A stretch of 64,000 nt of DNA, taken from contig NZ_KE383865.1 of NCBI RefSeq assembly GCF_000422505.1, positions 96,726 through 160,725 on the forward strand, given 5' to 3'. How positions within the stretch are numbered: the first letter of the stretch is position 1; each line of letters starts with the position of its first letter. The DNA comes from Paenibacillus pinihumi DSM 23905 = JCM 16419. GTDB lineage: Bacteria; Bacillota; Bacilli; Paenibacillales; Paenibacillaceae. The notes under the pieces were generated by a model. That model ran no database searches, had not been told where the DNA came from, and saw nothing but the letters and a program-made list of their open reading frames with translations. Both the position numbers and the translations under genes were made by a program. Shown in pieces: positions 1-8,623 of the stretch.

Positions 1-888
1 ATAGACGAAATGTCCCGGCGTCACCTCATGCATTTGCGGTTGCTCCAGCACTGTGTATTGATGAATAGTGGGATCGTACAGCTTGCGCCGGCGCGCACGT
101 TCCGCATCGGGGTCCGGAACCGGAATAGCTGACAGCAGCGAGCGCGTATACGGATGGAGCGGATTGTTGTACAGCTCATCCGCAGGCGCAAGCTCAACCA
201 GCTTGCCGTAATACATCACGCCGATCCGGTCACTAATGTATTTGACCATCGACAGATCGTGGGCAATGAACAAATAGGTCAGATTGTTCTCCCGCTGCAG
301 CTTTTTCATCAGATTGACGATCTGGGCCTGAATGGATACATCCAGTGCCGAGATCGGCTCGTCCGCAATGATGAACTCCGGGTCTACGGCAAGCGCGCGG
401 GCAATACCAATCCGCTGCCGCTGGCCACCCGAGGCTTCATGCGGATAGCGACCGGCATAATCCCGGTGCAGCCCGACCTTGTTCAACAGCTCGTGAACCT
501 TGGCTGTGCGTTCCTCCCGGTTCTTCGCCAGACCATGAATATCAATGCCTTCTGCGATTATGTCCCCGACCTTCATGCGCGGATTCAGCGAGGCATAAGG
601 GTCCTGGAAGATCATCTGCATTTTGCGGTTGAACTTCTTGAGTGCCGACCTGTTCTTGCGGCCGTGAACATTTTCCCCTTCATAGAGAACCTGGCCTTCT
701 GTCGCTTGATAAAGACGGATAATAGTTCGTCCGGTCGTCGATTTGCCGCAGCCGGATTCACCTACCAGCCCCAGCGTCTCCCCGCGGTAAATATCAAAGC
801 TGATGCCGTCTACCGCTTTCACGATATTGTTCTTGCCCAGGCGAAAATGCTGCTTCAAATTCACGACCTCGATCAGCTTCTCATCCAT
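1..888 (-). CDS. oppF: Oligopeptide ABC transporter ATP-binding protein OppF (3' end cut off)
   Basis: One of the two ATPases that power peptide import at the cytoplasmic face of the Opp permease. The translation starts MDEKLIEVVNLKQHF. It carries a Walker A GESGCGKST, an ABC signature ASGGQRQR and a Walker B IIADEP followed by the D-loop SALD. 296 codons are present and the frame is still open at the window edge. The last visible residues (VTPGHFVY) resemble the normal C-terminal tail of OppF, so only a few tens of residues should be missing. The start overlaps the oppD stop by 8 bp, so translation is probably coupled. It is the last visible gene of oppABCDF. A DppF-type dipeptide or nickel transporter is the alternative, since substrate cannot be read from the ATPase. 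Confidence 0.93.
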   Translation of the reverse strand, partial: MDEKLIEVVNLKQHFRLGKNNIVKAVDGISFDIYRGETLGLVGESGCGKSTTGRTIIRLYQATEGQVLYEGENVHGRKNRSALKKFNRKMQMIFQDPYASLNPRMKVGDIIAEGIDIHGLAKNREERTAKVHELLNKVGLHRDYAGRYPHEASGGQRQRIGIARALAVDPEFIIADEPISALDVSIQAQIVNLMKKLQRENNLTYLFIAHDLSMVKYISDRIGVMYYGKLVELAPADELYNNPLHPYTRSLLSAIPVPDPDAERARRRKLYDPTIHQYTVLEQPQMHEVTPGHFVY

Positions 889-1960
889 GGTGCCGACCTC
901 CCTCCGCAAGCAGGGGCTTGTCATAGTTGGCAGCGAGCTTGCGCATCCGCCGTCTTACCGCTTCCGGTATTTCTACCTTTGGCGCCTCCGGATGAAGGAG
1001 CCATGTCTTGGCAAAGTGTGTGTCAGAGACCTGGAACATCGGAGGCTCCTGCTCAAAATCAATTTCCAGTGCAAAACGGTTGCGCGGCGCGAATGCATCT
1101 CCCGCGGGGGGATTCATTAGATCGGGCGGCGTTCCTGGAATATCCATGAGCTCTGTGGCATTGTCCGTTTCCAGGTTTGGCATCGAGGCCAGCAATCCCC
1201 ACGTATAAGGGTGGCGGGGATCGTAGAAGATTTCATCGACGGTTCCAATCTCCACAATTTGCCCGGCATACATGACCGCGACCCGGTCTGCAATATTGGC
1301 GACAACACCCAGATCATGTGTGATGAATATAATCGACATGCCAAACTGTGCTTGAAGCTCCTTAAGCAACTCCAGAATTTGCGCTTGAATGGTCACGTCG
1401 AGTGCTGTGGTCGGCTCATCGGCGATCAACAGCCGCGGATTGGCGGCGAGTGCCATAGCAATCATTGCCCGCTGCCGCATACCTCCCGACAACTCATGGG
1501 CGTACAGATTCATCCGGGTCTCCGGCAGCGCAATGCCCACCAGCCTGAGCAGTTCGATTGCCCGTACTTTGGCTGCGCCGGGCGGCATCTTTTGATGCTT
1601 TGCCAGCACCTCGGTAATTTGCCTGCCAATCTTCATCGTCGGGTTCAGGGAGGTCATCGGGTCCTGAAAGATCATGCCGATGTCCTTGCCCCGGATCTTC
1701 TCCATCTGTTTGCTTGTCTTTGGGACCAGATCGACGCCGTCCAGCAGAATTTCCCCGCTCTTGATTTGCCCCGGGGGCATCGGGATCAGCTTCATGACCG
1801 ACTGTGCCGCCACGCTCTTCCCGGAGCCGGATTCGCCTACGACCGCCAACGTTTCTCCCTTGAATACATCAAATGAAATGCCGCGAACGGCCTTGACCTC
1901 TCCGCCGTAAGTACGGAAGGACACATGTAAATTTTTGACCTCCAGCAGCTTGTCTCCCAT
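881..1960 (-). CDS. oppD: Oligopeptide ABC transporter ATP-binding protein OppD
   Basis: Second ATPase of the peptide importer, paired with OppF. It shows Walker A GESGSGKS, signature LSGGMRQR and Walker B LLIADEPTTALD, then the C-terminal oligopeptide-transporter extension with the usual PGTPPDL motif. I chose the ATG at 1960 (MGDKLLEVKNLHV, 359 aa). An AAGGAG at 1972-1977 lies 11 bases upstream of it, whereas the in-frame GTG at 1970-1972 overlaps that same Shine-Dalgarno. Length is typical of the family. It lies 15 bp after oppC and overlaps oppF, so it is clearly inside the operon. Confidence 0.94.
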   Translation of the reverse strand: MGDKLLEVKNLHVSFRTYGGEVKAVRGISFDVFKGETLAVVGESGSGKSVAAQSVMKLIPMPPGQIKSGEILLDGVDLVPKTSKQMEKIRGKDIGMIFQDPMTSLNPTMKIGRQITEVLAKHQKMPPGAAKVRAIELLRLVGIALPETRMNLYAHELSGGMRQRAMIAMALAANPRLLIADEPTTALDVTIQAQILELLKELQAQFGMSIIFITHDLGVVANIADRVAVMYAGQIVEIGTVDEIFYDPRHPYTWGLLASMPNLETDNATELMDIPGTPPDLMNPPAGDAFAPRNRFALEIDFEQEPPMFQVSDTHFAKTWLLHPEAPKVEIPEAVRRRMRKLAANYDKPLLAEGGRHHG

Positions 1961-1975
1961 ATTCCGGCTCACTCC

Positions 1976-2893
1976 TTATTTGCGTAGTTTCGGGTCCAGC
2001 GCGTCACGCAGACCGTCTCCGATTACATTGAAGGCAAAGATCGTCAAACAAATAAATGCTGCCGGGAAGAACAGCCGCCACGGATAATACTTGATGGCGG
2101 GCAGGCCGTCAGAGGCCATCGTGCCCCAGCTTGCGAGCGGCGGTGACAGTCCGAGTCCGAGATAGCTCAAGAATGACTCGGTGAAAATCGCCGTCGGAAC
2201 CGTCAGTGTCATGGTGACCAGAATCGGTCCCATCGTGTTCGGGATGAGATGCTTGCGCATAATCCGGCTCATGCCCGCACCCAGCGTACGCGCCGCCAGT
2301 ATATATTCCCTGTTCTTGAGAGACAGCACCTCGCCGCGTACAATCCGGGCCATATTGATCCAGCCGGTAATGGTCATTGCCAGAATCATCGTCGTCAGGC
2401 TCTGGCCGAGAACGACCATGAACAAAATCGCCAGCAGCAGATAAGGAACCCCGTACAAAACATCGGCAAACCGCATCATGACTTCGTCGGTACGTCCGCC
2501 CCGGTAGGCGGCAATCCCTCCCCAGATGACACCAATTAGCAAATCAATGAGAGCGGCTGATACGCCGATGAGCAGGGAGATGCGCGCGCCCTCCCAGGTG
2601 CGGGTAAATACATCCCGGCCGAGATCATCGGTGCCGAACCAATGCTCCGCGGAAGGAGCGAGATTCTTCTGGCTGAGGTTGTTCGTCCGGTAATCATGAC
2701 CGGTCATATGCGGACCGAAGATGGCCATGAACACCAATCCGATCAGCAGCACCAATCCGATCATAGCCAGCTTGTTCTTGTAAAAGCGGGTCATCACATC
2801 CTGCCAAAAGGAGAGGCCGCTTCGGGATACGTTGTCCGCATCCTGATGTTTGATGCCGGCCAGCTTAAATTTGTCTTGCAGCATCGGTTCCAT
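1976..2893 (-). CDS. oppC: Oligopeptide ABC transporter permease OppC
   Basis: Integral membrane permease of the Opp importer, 305 aa. An N-terminal cytoplasmic arm is followed by a first membrane helix around residues 38-60. Then comes the periplasmic-type loop containing HWFGTDDLGRDVF, a hallmark of the OppC/DppC family, and further helices. The EAA-type cytoplasmic loop (ARTLGAGMSRIMRKHLIPN) docks on the ATPases. Its ATG directly abuts the oppB stop codon (2894-2896), showing tight operon packing. It would form a heterodimer with OppB. Confidence 0.95.
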   Translation of the reverse strand: MEPMLQDKFKLAGIKHQDADNVSRSGLSFWQDVMTRFYKNKLAMIGLVLLIGLVFMAIFGPHMTGHDYRTNNLSQKNLAPSAEHWFGTDDLGRDVFTRTWEGARISLLIGVSAALIDLLIGVIWGGIAAYRGGRTDEVMMRFADVLYGVPYLLLAILFMVVLGQSLTTMILAMTITGWINMARIVRGEVLSLKNREYILAARTLGAGMSRIMRKHLIPNTMGPILVTMTLTVPTAIFTESFLSYLGLGLSPPLASWGTMASDGLPAIKYYPWRLFFPAAFICLTIFAFNVIGDGLRDALDPKLRK

Positions 2894-3829
2894 CTAGGCA
2901 CTCTCCTTTCTGCCGGTTAATTTGATCCGCGGATCAATCAGCACGTACAGAATATCTACAAGCAATACGCACAGCAGCAAAATAATGCTATAAAAGACCG
3001 TGACGCCCATAATGACGGTATAGTCACGATTGCCGATGCTCAGCACAAAGCTGGAACCAAGCCCGGGAATGCCGAAGATTTTCTCAATGACGAAGCTTCC
3101 CGTAATAATGCTGGCTGCAAGCGGGCCAATATAGGAGACGACGGGCAGCATGGCGTTGCGGATGGTATGCCGGACCGTAATCGCCGACTGGCTGAGCCCC
3201 TTGGCCTTGGCCGTCTTAATATAGTCGTTGCTCAGCACCTCCAGCATACTGGAGCGGGTCAGCCTGGCGATGAACGCTGTCGGTGTTGAAGCGAGCGCCA
3301 GCGCCGGCAGCACCGTATGCATGAATGACTCCCAGCGGGCAACAGGGAAGATGCCGAGCTGGAGAGCAAATACGTACTGCAACACGGTCGCCATAATGAA
3401 GGAGGGGACGGAGATCCCCGCAACCGCAATAATCATGGCACCGTAGTCCTGCCATTTATTATGCCTGAGCGCTGCGATTGTCCCGAGAATGACGCCAACT
3501 GCCAGCGCGATAAAGATCGCCATCAAACCCAGGATGGCAGACACCTGGAAGCCGTCGGCAATGAGCTGATTAACGGTCTGGCTCTTGTATTTGAAGGAGG
3601 GACCGAAGTCCCACTGGGCAATTTTCACAAGATACTCCCCGTACTGCACGTACCAGGGCTGATCCAGTCCGTAATGAGCTTTCAAATTTGCTTCAATTTG
3701 CGCAGGAAGCCGTTTCTCTGAGGTGAACGGATTGCCGGGCGCAAAGCGCATAAGGAAGAACGTCGCTGTCACAATAAGCCACAGAGAAAGCAGAATATAC
3801 AGCACGCGCTTGCCGATGTATTTCAACAT
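2894..3829 (-). CDS. oppB: Oligopeptide ABC transporter permease OppB
   Basis: Membrane permease partner of OppC. The chosen start is the ATG at 3829 ([15 protein letters not shown], 311 aa), because GGAGGTG at 3841-3847 sits at a normal distance from it. A start at 3850 would add seven residues and place the Shine-Dalgarno inside the gene. Visible family features are the N-terminal first helix, the segment [13 protein letters not shown], and the EAA loop with [19 protein letters not shown]. About six membrane segments are apparent. It follows oppA after 52 bp with no obvious terminator in between. Confidence 0.95.
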   Translation of the reverse strand: MLKYIGKRVLYILLSLWLIVTATFFLMRFAPGNPFTSEKRLPAQIEANLKAHYGLDQPWYVQYGEYLVKIAQWDFGPSFKYKSQTVNQLIADGFQVSAILGLMAIFIALAVGVILGTIAALRHNKWQDYGAMIIAVAGISVPSFIMATVLQYVFALQLGIFPVARWESFMHTVLPALALASTPTAFIARLTRSSMLEVLSNDYIKTAKAKGLSQSAITVRHTIRNAMLPVVSYIGPLAASIITGSFVIEKIFGIPGLGSSFVLSIGNRDYTVIMGVTVFYSIILLLCVLLVDILYVLIDPRIKLTGRKESA

Positions 3830-3881
3830 GATGGCCGGACACCTCCGCAATTATCGATAGGGGCCTTGTTTACCATGAGGA

Positions 3882-5561
3882 TCAAGACTCAAAATGAGCC
3901 CATTTGAAATAGATATTGGACAAGCCGTCGATAAAGACATCCTTGAGCTTATCGTTCACAACCCAATTGTTCGTGTAGAAATAGATTGGCAATACCGGCA
4001 TTTCATCCATAAAAATGGCTTCAGCCTGCTGCAGAAGCTGAGCGCGCTTGGCAGCATCCTTTTCAGTGGAGGATTTGGCCAGCAGATCCTTGAACTGCGC
4101 ATTTTCCCAGCCAGTATCGTTGTTGCCGCCGTCTTTGTCACGGAACATTTCCAGGAAGTTGATCGCATCGTTGAAGTCGGCAATCCAGCCCATGCGTCCA
4201 ACCTGATAATCCAGAGAGTGAAGCTTTTCAATATAGACCGCCCACTCGGAATTTTCCAGTGTGACTTCTACGCCGAGATTTTTTGTCCACATGTCCTGAA
4301 TTGCCTGGGCGATTTTCTGGTGGCCTTCGCTTGTATTGTAGGAGAGAGTGATGGCCGGAAGTTCGGATACGTCCTTATAACCAAGTTCTTCGAGACCTTT
4401 TTGCAGGAATTCCTTGGCTTGGTCAATTGCGTTGTCACCAAAGTAACCCTTGCTGTTTTCAGTAAAAATGGAAGGCGGTACGAAAGCAGTCGCCGGGAAC
4501 TGTCCGCCCTGCGTAACGTTGTCAATGATGGATTGTCTGTCGATGGCATAGGTGAAGGCTTTGCGGATATTGGCATTGTTGAATGGCTTCTCTGTCGTGT
4601 TGAATTTATAGAAATAAGTTGAAGCAGCTGCCTGCGAATGCAGCTTGCCGGAGTCGCGCAGCGACGGAATCGCATCCGTCGGCAGGGCGCCGATCGGGCT
4701 GCCGGCCCAGTCCAGCTCATTTTTCTCGAACATGCCAAGCACGGTATTTTCATCGTTTACGATGGTCATCGTAATTTTGTCCAGCTTGACAGTACCTTTG
4801 TCCCAGTACGAATCATTTTTCAACAGGATGACCTTGTCATTGTGGGCCCACTCAGCCAGCTTGAACGGACCGTTGGACGTATAGAGGTCGCCCGCATTGT
4901 CAGCCCAGGTTTTATTGGCTTCAGCAATTTTGCTGTTAATTGGCAGGTACGTATAGAAGCTTGTCAGTTCGAGGAAGAATGGCGTCGGATTGACCAGTTT
5001 GACCTCCAGTGTTTTCTCGTCCAATGCCTTGACACCTACAGAATCGGCTGAGCCTTTGCCTGTATTGGCCTGCTCTGCGCCATCAATATAATAAAGCTGA
5101 TAAGCATATTTGGCTTCATTGGCCGGGTCCAGTACCCATTTCCAGGCGTATTCGAAATCGTGAGCCGTGACCGGATCGCCATTGCTCCATACCGCATCAC
5201 GAAGCTTGAACGTGTACAGCTTCTGATCATCTGAAATATCAATTTGCTCGGCAATCGCCTTCTCAGGCTTGCCGCTCTTGCCGATTGTCGTCAGACCTTC
5301 AAAAATCTGATTGAGAACGCCACCGGATACATTGTCATTTGCAAGTCCCGGATGGAGGGTAGGAGGCTCTGAGTGCAGGTTATACCGCAATTCCTGGGTC
5401 GCATTCCCGCCTGTATCTCCCGGTGTAGAGCTTTCGCCTTCGGTAGTGATCCCCTTGTTATTGTTGTTGCCCGGCTGATTGCTTGACGGCTTGGAGCATG
5501 CTGCAAATACGAGACTTGTCATCAGTAATACACTGAGAACGATCATGATTCTTTTCTTCAT
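3882..5561 (-). CDS. oppA: Oligopeptide-binding lipoprotein OppA (family 5 solute-binding protein)
   Basis: Extracellular lipid-anchored peptide-binding protein, 559 aa. The N-terminus is a lipoprotein signal (KKR, hydrophobic core, lipobox VFAAC, Cys22), then a low-complexity Ser/Asn/Gly linker to about residue 55. The SBP_bac_5 fold follows, with the family segment YTFKLRDAVWSNGDPVTAHDFEYAWKW split across residues near 115-140. Its start has an AAGGAGG eight bases upstream. It is first in oppABCDF, the usual position for the most abundant component. Family knowledge links Opp systems to nutrition and, in spore formers, to uptake of signalling peptides. The substrate cannot be read here. Confidence 0.95.
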   Translation of the reverse strand: MKKRIMIVLSVLLMTSLVFAACSKPSSNQPGNNNNKGITTEGESSTPGDTGGNATQELRYNLHSEPPTLHPGLANDNVSGGVLNQIFEGLTTIGKSGKPEKAIAEQIDISDDQKLYTFKLRDAVWSNGDPVTAHDFEYAWKWVLDPANEAKYAYQLYYIDGAEQANTGKGSADSVGVKALDEKTLEVKLVNPTPFFLELTSFYTYLPINSKIAEANKTWADNAGDLYTSNGPFKLAEWAHNDKVILLKNDSYWDKGTVKLDKITMTIVNDENTVLGMFEKNELDWAGSPIGALPTDAIPSLRDSGKLHSQAAASTYFYKFNTTEKPFNNANIRKAFTYAIDRQSIIDNVTQGGQFPATAFVPPSIFTENSKGYFGDNAIDQAKEFLQKGLEELGYKDVSELPAITLSYNTSEGHQKIAQAIQDMWTKNLGVEVTLENSEWAVYIEKLHSLDYQVGRMGWIADFNDAINFLEMFRDKDGGNNDTGWENAQFKDLLAKSSTEKDAAKRAQLLQQAEAIFMDEMPVLPIYFYTNNWVVNDKLKDVFIDGLSNIYFKWAHFES

Positions 5562-6115
5562 AAATATTGCCTCCTTGTTTTTTATATTTCAAATGAATCA
5601 GGCAGAGATCCCCTGGCCATTCGAGCAAAAATACATAAATAAATGGGAAATATAATATTTATTATTTTGAATACAATATTATTTCCGGCAAATAAATGTG
5701 TATCTCTCTTAAATTCTCAATGGGAAAATTCTGTGCTCGAAAGAGGGGATGACCCGTACGATAATCCATCTGATAACTCTGGTAACATTGAATTGAAAAG
5801 CTGAATTGCATAGGTTTGTATGCGAGTGTTGTGAGTATGACAGCAGAGGGGATCGCATCCTGATTTCAAAAAAAGACCGTCCTATTTTGTAAAGTTTAGG
5901 CGAGTTTTCTCGAACTGCGATTTACTGGGAAGATAACGGATAAGGAGTATTGCGATACGAAATTGTTCAATCCTTTAAAGAAAAGGTATAAGCTTGTCTG
6001 CTTCGGTTGTAATCGGCCCCCTTTTTGTAAAAAAGATGTTAACATGCTCAGTATAAATGATGGTTGGCGAGAAAAATGTCGCAATATGTAATTGATGCTA
6101 TAAAAAATAAACAAA
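5562..6115. other. Intergenic, opp upstream region
   Basis: About 550 bases without a credible gene, between the start of oppA (minus) and the terminator of the peroxidase gene. It should hold the opp promoter and leader. Visible is an AT-rich inverted repeat, ATAATATT at 5652-5659 and AATATTAT at 5675-5682, which could be an operator or promoter element. No T-box or riboswitch signature was recognised. A 72-codon minus-strand frame at 5896-6114 lacks a Shine-Dalgarno and is judged spurious. Confidence 0.4.
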
Positions 6116-6117
6116 TC

Positions 6118-6149
6118 AAAAAAGCCAAGCAGGCGTAAGATGCCTTGCT
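6118..6149 (-). terminator. Probable rho-independent terminator for gpx
   Basis: Read on the minus strand, an imperfect hairpin (AGCAAGGC / GCCTGCT, about 6126-6149) is followed by a TTTTTT tract at 6118-6123. It lies about 130 bases downstream of the glutathione peroxidase stop codon and points the right way for it. The stem has a bulge, so strength is uncertain. Confidence 0.5.
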
Positions 6150-6279
6150 CGACCTTTTCACAAAGTATAACGGTAGAATATTTTAAGTGTAAACATTACT
6201 GATCTAAAGAGGCTGGCGGCGGGTAAAGTACCCCCGTCCGGGCAGACCAGGGCCAATATCCTGAGCCGGCTGCAAACAA

Positions 6280-6762
6280 TTAACGGGAGAGAAGCTCCTT
6301 AATATGGCTTTCGATGCTCTCCGGCGTATCTGTTGGCGCAAAGCGCTTTACAACCCGTCCGTCGCGGTCGACAAGAAACTTGGTGAAATTCCATTTAATC
6401 TGCTTGATACCGAGCGCCCCAGGAGCTTCGCTGGTCAAATGCTGGTAGAGCGGATGGGCATTTTTCCCGTTCACATCGATTTTGGAGAACAACGGAAAGC
6501 TGACACCGTGATTAATTTCGCAAGCCTCGGCGATTTGATCGTCTTCAGCCAGCTCCTGGTTCATGAATTGGCTGCTCGGAAAGCCCAGCACGTTAAAGCC
6601 CTGATCCTTATAAGTCGTGTAGAGCTGCTGCAGCCCTTTGAATTGCGGGGCGAATCCGCATTTGGTTGCCGTGTTTACAATAAGCAGTACCTGGCCCTTG
6701 TAATCGTTCATGTTTTGCTCCGCACCGCGGATTGTACTTACTTTAATATCATATAAACTCAT
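6280..6762 (-). CDS. Glutathione peroxidase family thiol peroxidase (BsaA type)
   Basis: Cytoplasmic peroxidase of the GPx family, 160 aa, expected to reduce organic hydroperoxides or H2O2 using thioredoxin-like or bacillithiol electron donors. The catalytic site uses cysteine, not selenocysteine: NTATKCGFAPQ with Cys35 encoded by a normal Cys codon. The family Gln (SSQFMNQE) and Trp/Asn motif (KWNFTKFL) are present. I chose ATG 6762 because AAGGAGG lies eight bases upstream; an in-frame start at 6795 would add 11 unlikely residues. It is divergent from ohrR. A perfect OhrR-type palindrome lies in the shared promoter region, so it is probably repressed by OhrR until organic peroxide appears. 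Confidence 0.9.
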   Translation of the reverse strand: MSLYDIKVSTIRGAEQNMNDYKGQVLLIVNTATKCGFAPQFKGLQQLYTTYKDQGFNVLGFPSSQFMNQELAEDDQIAEACEINHGVSFPLFSKIDVNGKNAHPLYQHLTSEAPGALGIKQIKWNFTKFLVDRDGRVVKRFAPTDTPESIESHIKELLSR

Positions 6763-6851
6763 TATATTATCCTCCTTGGGCTGGGTAATAGCCATCCATA
6801 TAAGTAAACATCATGGTATAGAGCGACATTGCATTTTTAAATAATATTGCT

Positions 6852-6866
6852 TACAATTGAATTGTA
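6852..6866. promoter_or_regulatory. OhrR-type operator 1
   Basis: The sequence TACAATTGAATTGTA is a perfect 15-bp palindrome around a central G. It matches the OhrR operator pattern TACAATT-N-AATTGTA known from Bacillus. It lies 90 bp upstream of the gpx start and 120 bp upstream of ohrR. Confidence 0.85.
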
Positions 6867-6912
6867 TAAAATTTAATTTCGGATGTCAACCGGTTATCCA
6901 AATTTAATTGTA

Positions 6913-6927
6913 TGCAATTGGATTGTG
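6913..6927. promoter_or_regulatory. OhrR-type operator 2 and ohrR -10 box
   Basis: TGCAATTGGATTGTG is a degenerate copy of operator 1, with three differences. It lies just upstream of a clear -10 box TATAAT at 6935-6940, about 46 bp before the ohrR start codon. Binding here would block the ohrR promoter, consistent with the autorepression typical of this family. Confidence 0.6.
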
Positions 6928-6986
6928 AAGCATCTATAATAGAAACTGCATCATGACGGTTCTTTAGAGAAAGGGGAAGACATACG

Positions 6987-7442
6987 ATGGAGCAACACGA
7001 TATTTTTCTGAAACTGGAGCAGCATCTGTGCTTCGTAGCTTATGCCTGTTCAAAGGAAATGACCAAGTTGTACCGGCCGATTCTGGATGAGTTCGGTTTG
7101 ACTTATACGCAATATATTACGATGGTTGTGCTGTGGGAGAAAAATGAGCTTCCCATGAAGGAGCTTGGCTCACGCCTGTATCTGGATTCCGGCACGCTGA
7201 CGCCGCTGCTTAAGAAGCTGGAAGCGATGGGGCTGATTACACGGAACCGTGACAAGCAAGATGAGCGCAGTGTTGTGATCGGATTGACAGCAATAGGGAC
7301 AGAGCTTAAGGAGAAGGCCAAGAACATTCCGCTGCGGCTGTTCAATCAGACTGATGTGTCCGAGGATAAGCTGATGCAAATCCATACCCAGATGAATGAT
7401 CTTTTAAACATGCTGGAAGGGCTTGATACTAAACAAAATTAA
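6987..7442 (+). CDS. ohrR: Organic hydroperoxide-sensing MarR-family repressor OhrR
   Basis: Peroxide-sensing dimeric winged-helix repressor, 151 aa. The N-terminal segment QHLCFVAYACSKEM places the reactive cysteine (Cys15) of the family, with a second cysteine at Cys21. The wing and recognition-helix segment LYLDSGTLTPLLKKLE and the following DERSVVI are close to Bacillus OhrR. The usual partner of ohrR is ohrA or ohrB, an Ohr/OsmC-type peroxidase. Here the divergent neighbour is instead a GPx-type peroxidase, and the shared region carries two OhrR-like operators. The start has AAAGGGGAAG just upstream. Oxidation of Cys15 should release DNA and induce both genes. Confidence 0.9.
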   Translation: MEQHDIFLKLEQHLCFVAYACSKEMTKLYRPILDEFGLTYTQYITMVVLWEKNELPMKELGSRLYLDSGTLTPLLKKLEAMGLITRNRDKQDERSVVIGLTAIGTELKEKAKNIPLRLFNQTDVSEDKLMQIHTQMNDLLNMLEGLDTKQN

Positions 7443-7543
7443 ATTTTTTGAAACGTTCGGCAGGCTGATGCGTATGGATGTATCATACGGCTTATATAAG
7501 GAAATTTTATAATTCCGTACCATCAGAGAAGGGAAGTGAATAG

Positions 7544-8623
7544 ATGGAGGTTTTTTCCGGGGGGAAAGAGAACCAGGGACCACAGAATGGAATGCCCCAG
7601 CTGCCGAAGGGCTCCATTCAGAAGATTATTGCCGGCGTTATTATTGTATTGCTGCTGCTCGTGGGGTGGACATCGTTCTACACGATTGAGGAGCAGGAGC
7701 AGGCTGCTATATTGACCTTCGGCAAGTATTCGCACACGGAGGAGAAATCCGGTCTTCATTTTAAATTGCCTTATCCGATTCAACATGCTGTCATTGTACC
7801 GGCTAATCTGACCCAGCAGCTGCAGATTGGCTACAGACAAGCCGACGGTCAGCAGAATGTCGGAATTGAGGAAGAATCGCTGATGATTACAGGAGATGAA
7901 AATCTGGTCTCAGCGGACGCAGTTGTAGAGTGGAAGGTATCTGACCTGCAAAAATTCCTCTATAATATTGAAAATCCGGAGCAGTTCCTGCGGAATTCTG
8001 CCGTATCGGCTATCCGCTCTGTTATCGGTTCAACCAATCTGGATTTTGCGATCACAGAGGGGAAGACAGTCATCCAGGGTGAAGTTAAGAAGAATCTGGA
8101 GGAACTGCAGCAGCATTACAACACAGGCATTCATATTGTCGATTTGAAATTCCAGGATATCGAGCCGCCGGAGGGCACGGTGCAGCAGGCATTCAGAGAA
8201 GTGACGAATGCCCGCGAGGAGAAAAATACGAAAATCAACCAGGCGCAGAAATATGTCAATGACAGGCTTCCAAAGGCAAGAGGGGAAGCGCAGGCGCTGA
8301 TTGAGCAGGCCGAGGCAGAGAAGCATTCCCGGATCGTGAACGCACAAGGGGATGTTGCCAAGTTTAATGCGGTCTATAATGAATATGTGAAAAATCCGGA
8401 CATCACGAGCGACCGTCTCATTCTGGAGACGCTGGAGAAGATACTCCCGAGCGCGAAGGTGATTATTACGGACGGCGGCGGGGATACCGTGAAATATTTG
8501 CCGCTGAATGAGCTGCTTGGCTCATCCCGTTCGAATTCTTCACAGACGGTTACACCACCGCCGGCAGCGCCGCCTCAGGCACCGTCAGAAACGGATGAAG
8601 AGGAGAGGGGGAACACGCCATGA
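7544..8623 (+). CDS. hflK: HflK-like SPFH membrane protein
   Basis: Band-7/SPFH membrane protein, 359 aa, which with HflC forms a membrane complex that in other bacteria encloses and modulates the FtsH protease. A single membrane helix lies at about residues 25-42, after a short Gly/Pro-rich cytosolic head. The SPFH domain follows (EEQEQAAILTFGKY onward). A long helical region with RGEAQALIEQAEAEK comes next, and then a Pro/Ala-rich tail. Its last four bases overlap the hflC start (ATGA), so the two are translationally coupled. ftsH itself is not nearby. Confidence 0.92.
   Translation: MEVFSGGKENQGPQNGMPQLPKGSIQKIIAGVIIVLLLLVGWTSFYTIEEQEQAAILTFGKYSHTEEKSGLHFKLPYPIQHAVIVPANLTQQLQIGYRQADGQQNVGIEEESLMITGDENLVSADAVVEWKVSDLQKFLYNIENPEQFLRNSAVSAIRSVIGSTNLDFAITEGKTVIQGEVKKNLEELQQHYNTGIHIVDLKFQDIEPPEGTVQQAFREVTNAREEKNTKINQAQKYVNDRLPKARGEAQALIEQAEAEKHSRIVNAQGDVAKFNAVYNEYVKNPDITSDRLILETLEKILPSAKVIITDGGGDTVKYLPLNELLGSSRSNSSQTVTPPPAAPPQAPSETDEEERGNTP

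Noticed and set aside
5896-6114. 72-codon minus-strand frame upstream of opp
   Set aside because: AT-rich, no ribosome site, no domain.
6280-6762. Selenocysteine-containing glutathione peroxidase
   Set aside because: The catalytic position is a normal Cys codon, and no in-frame TGA is present.
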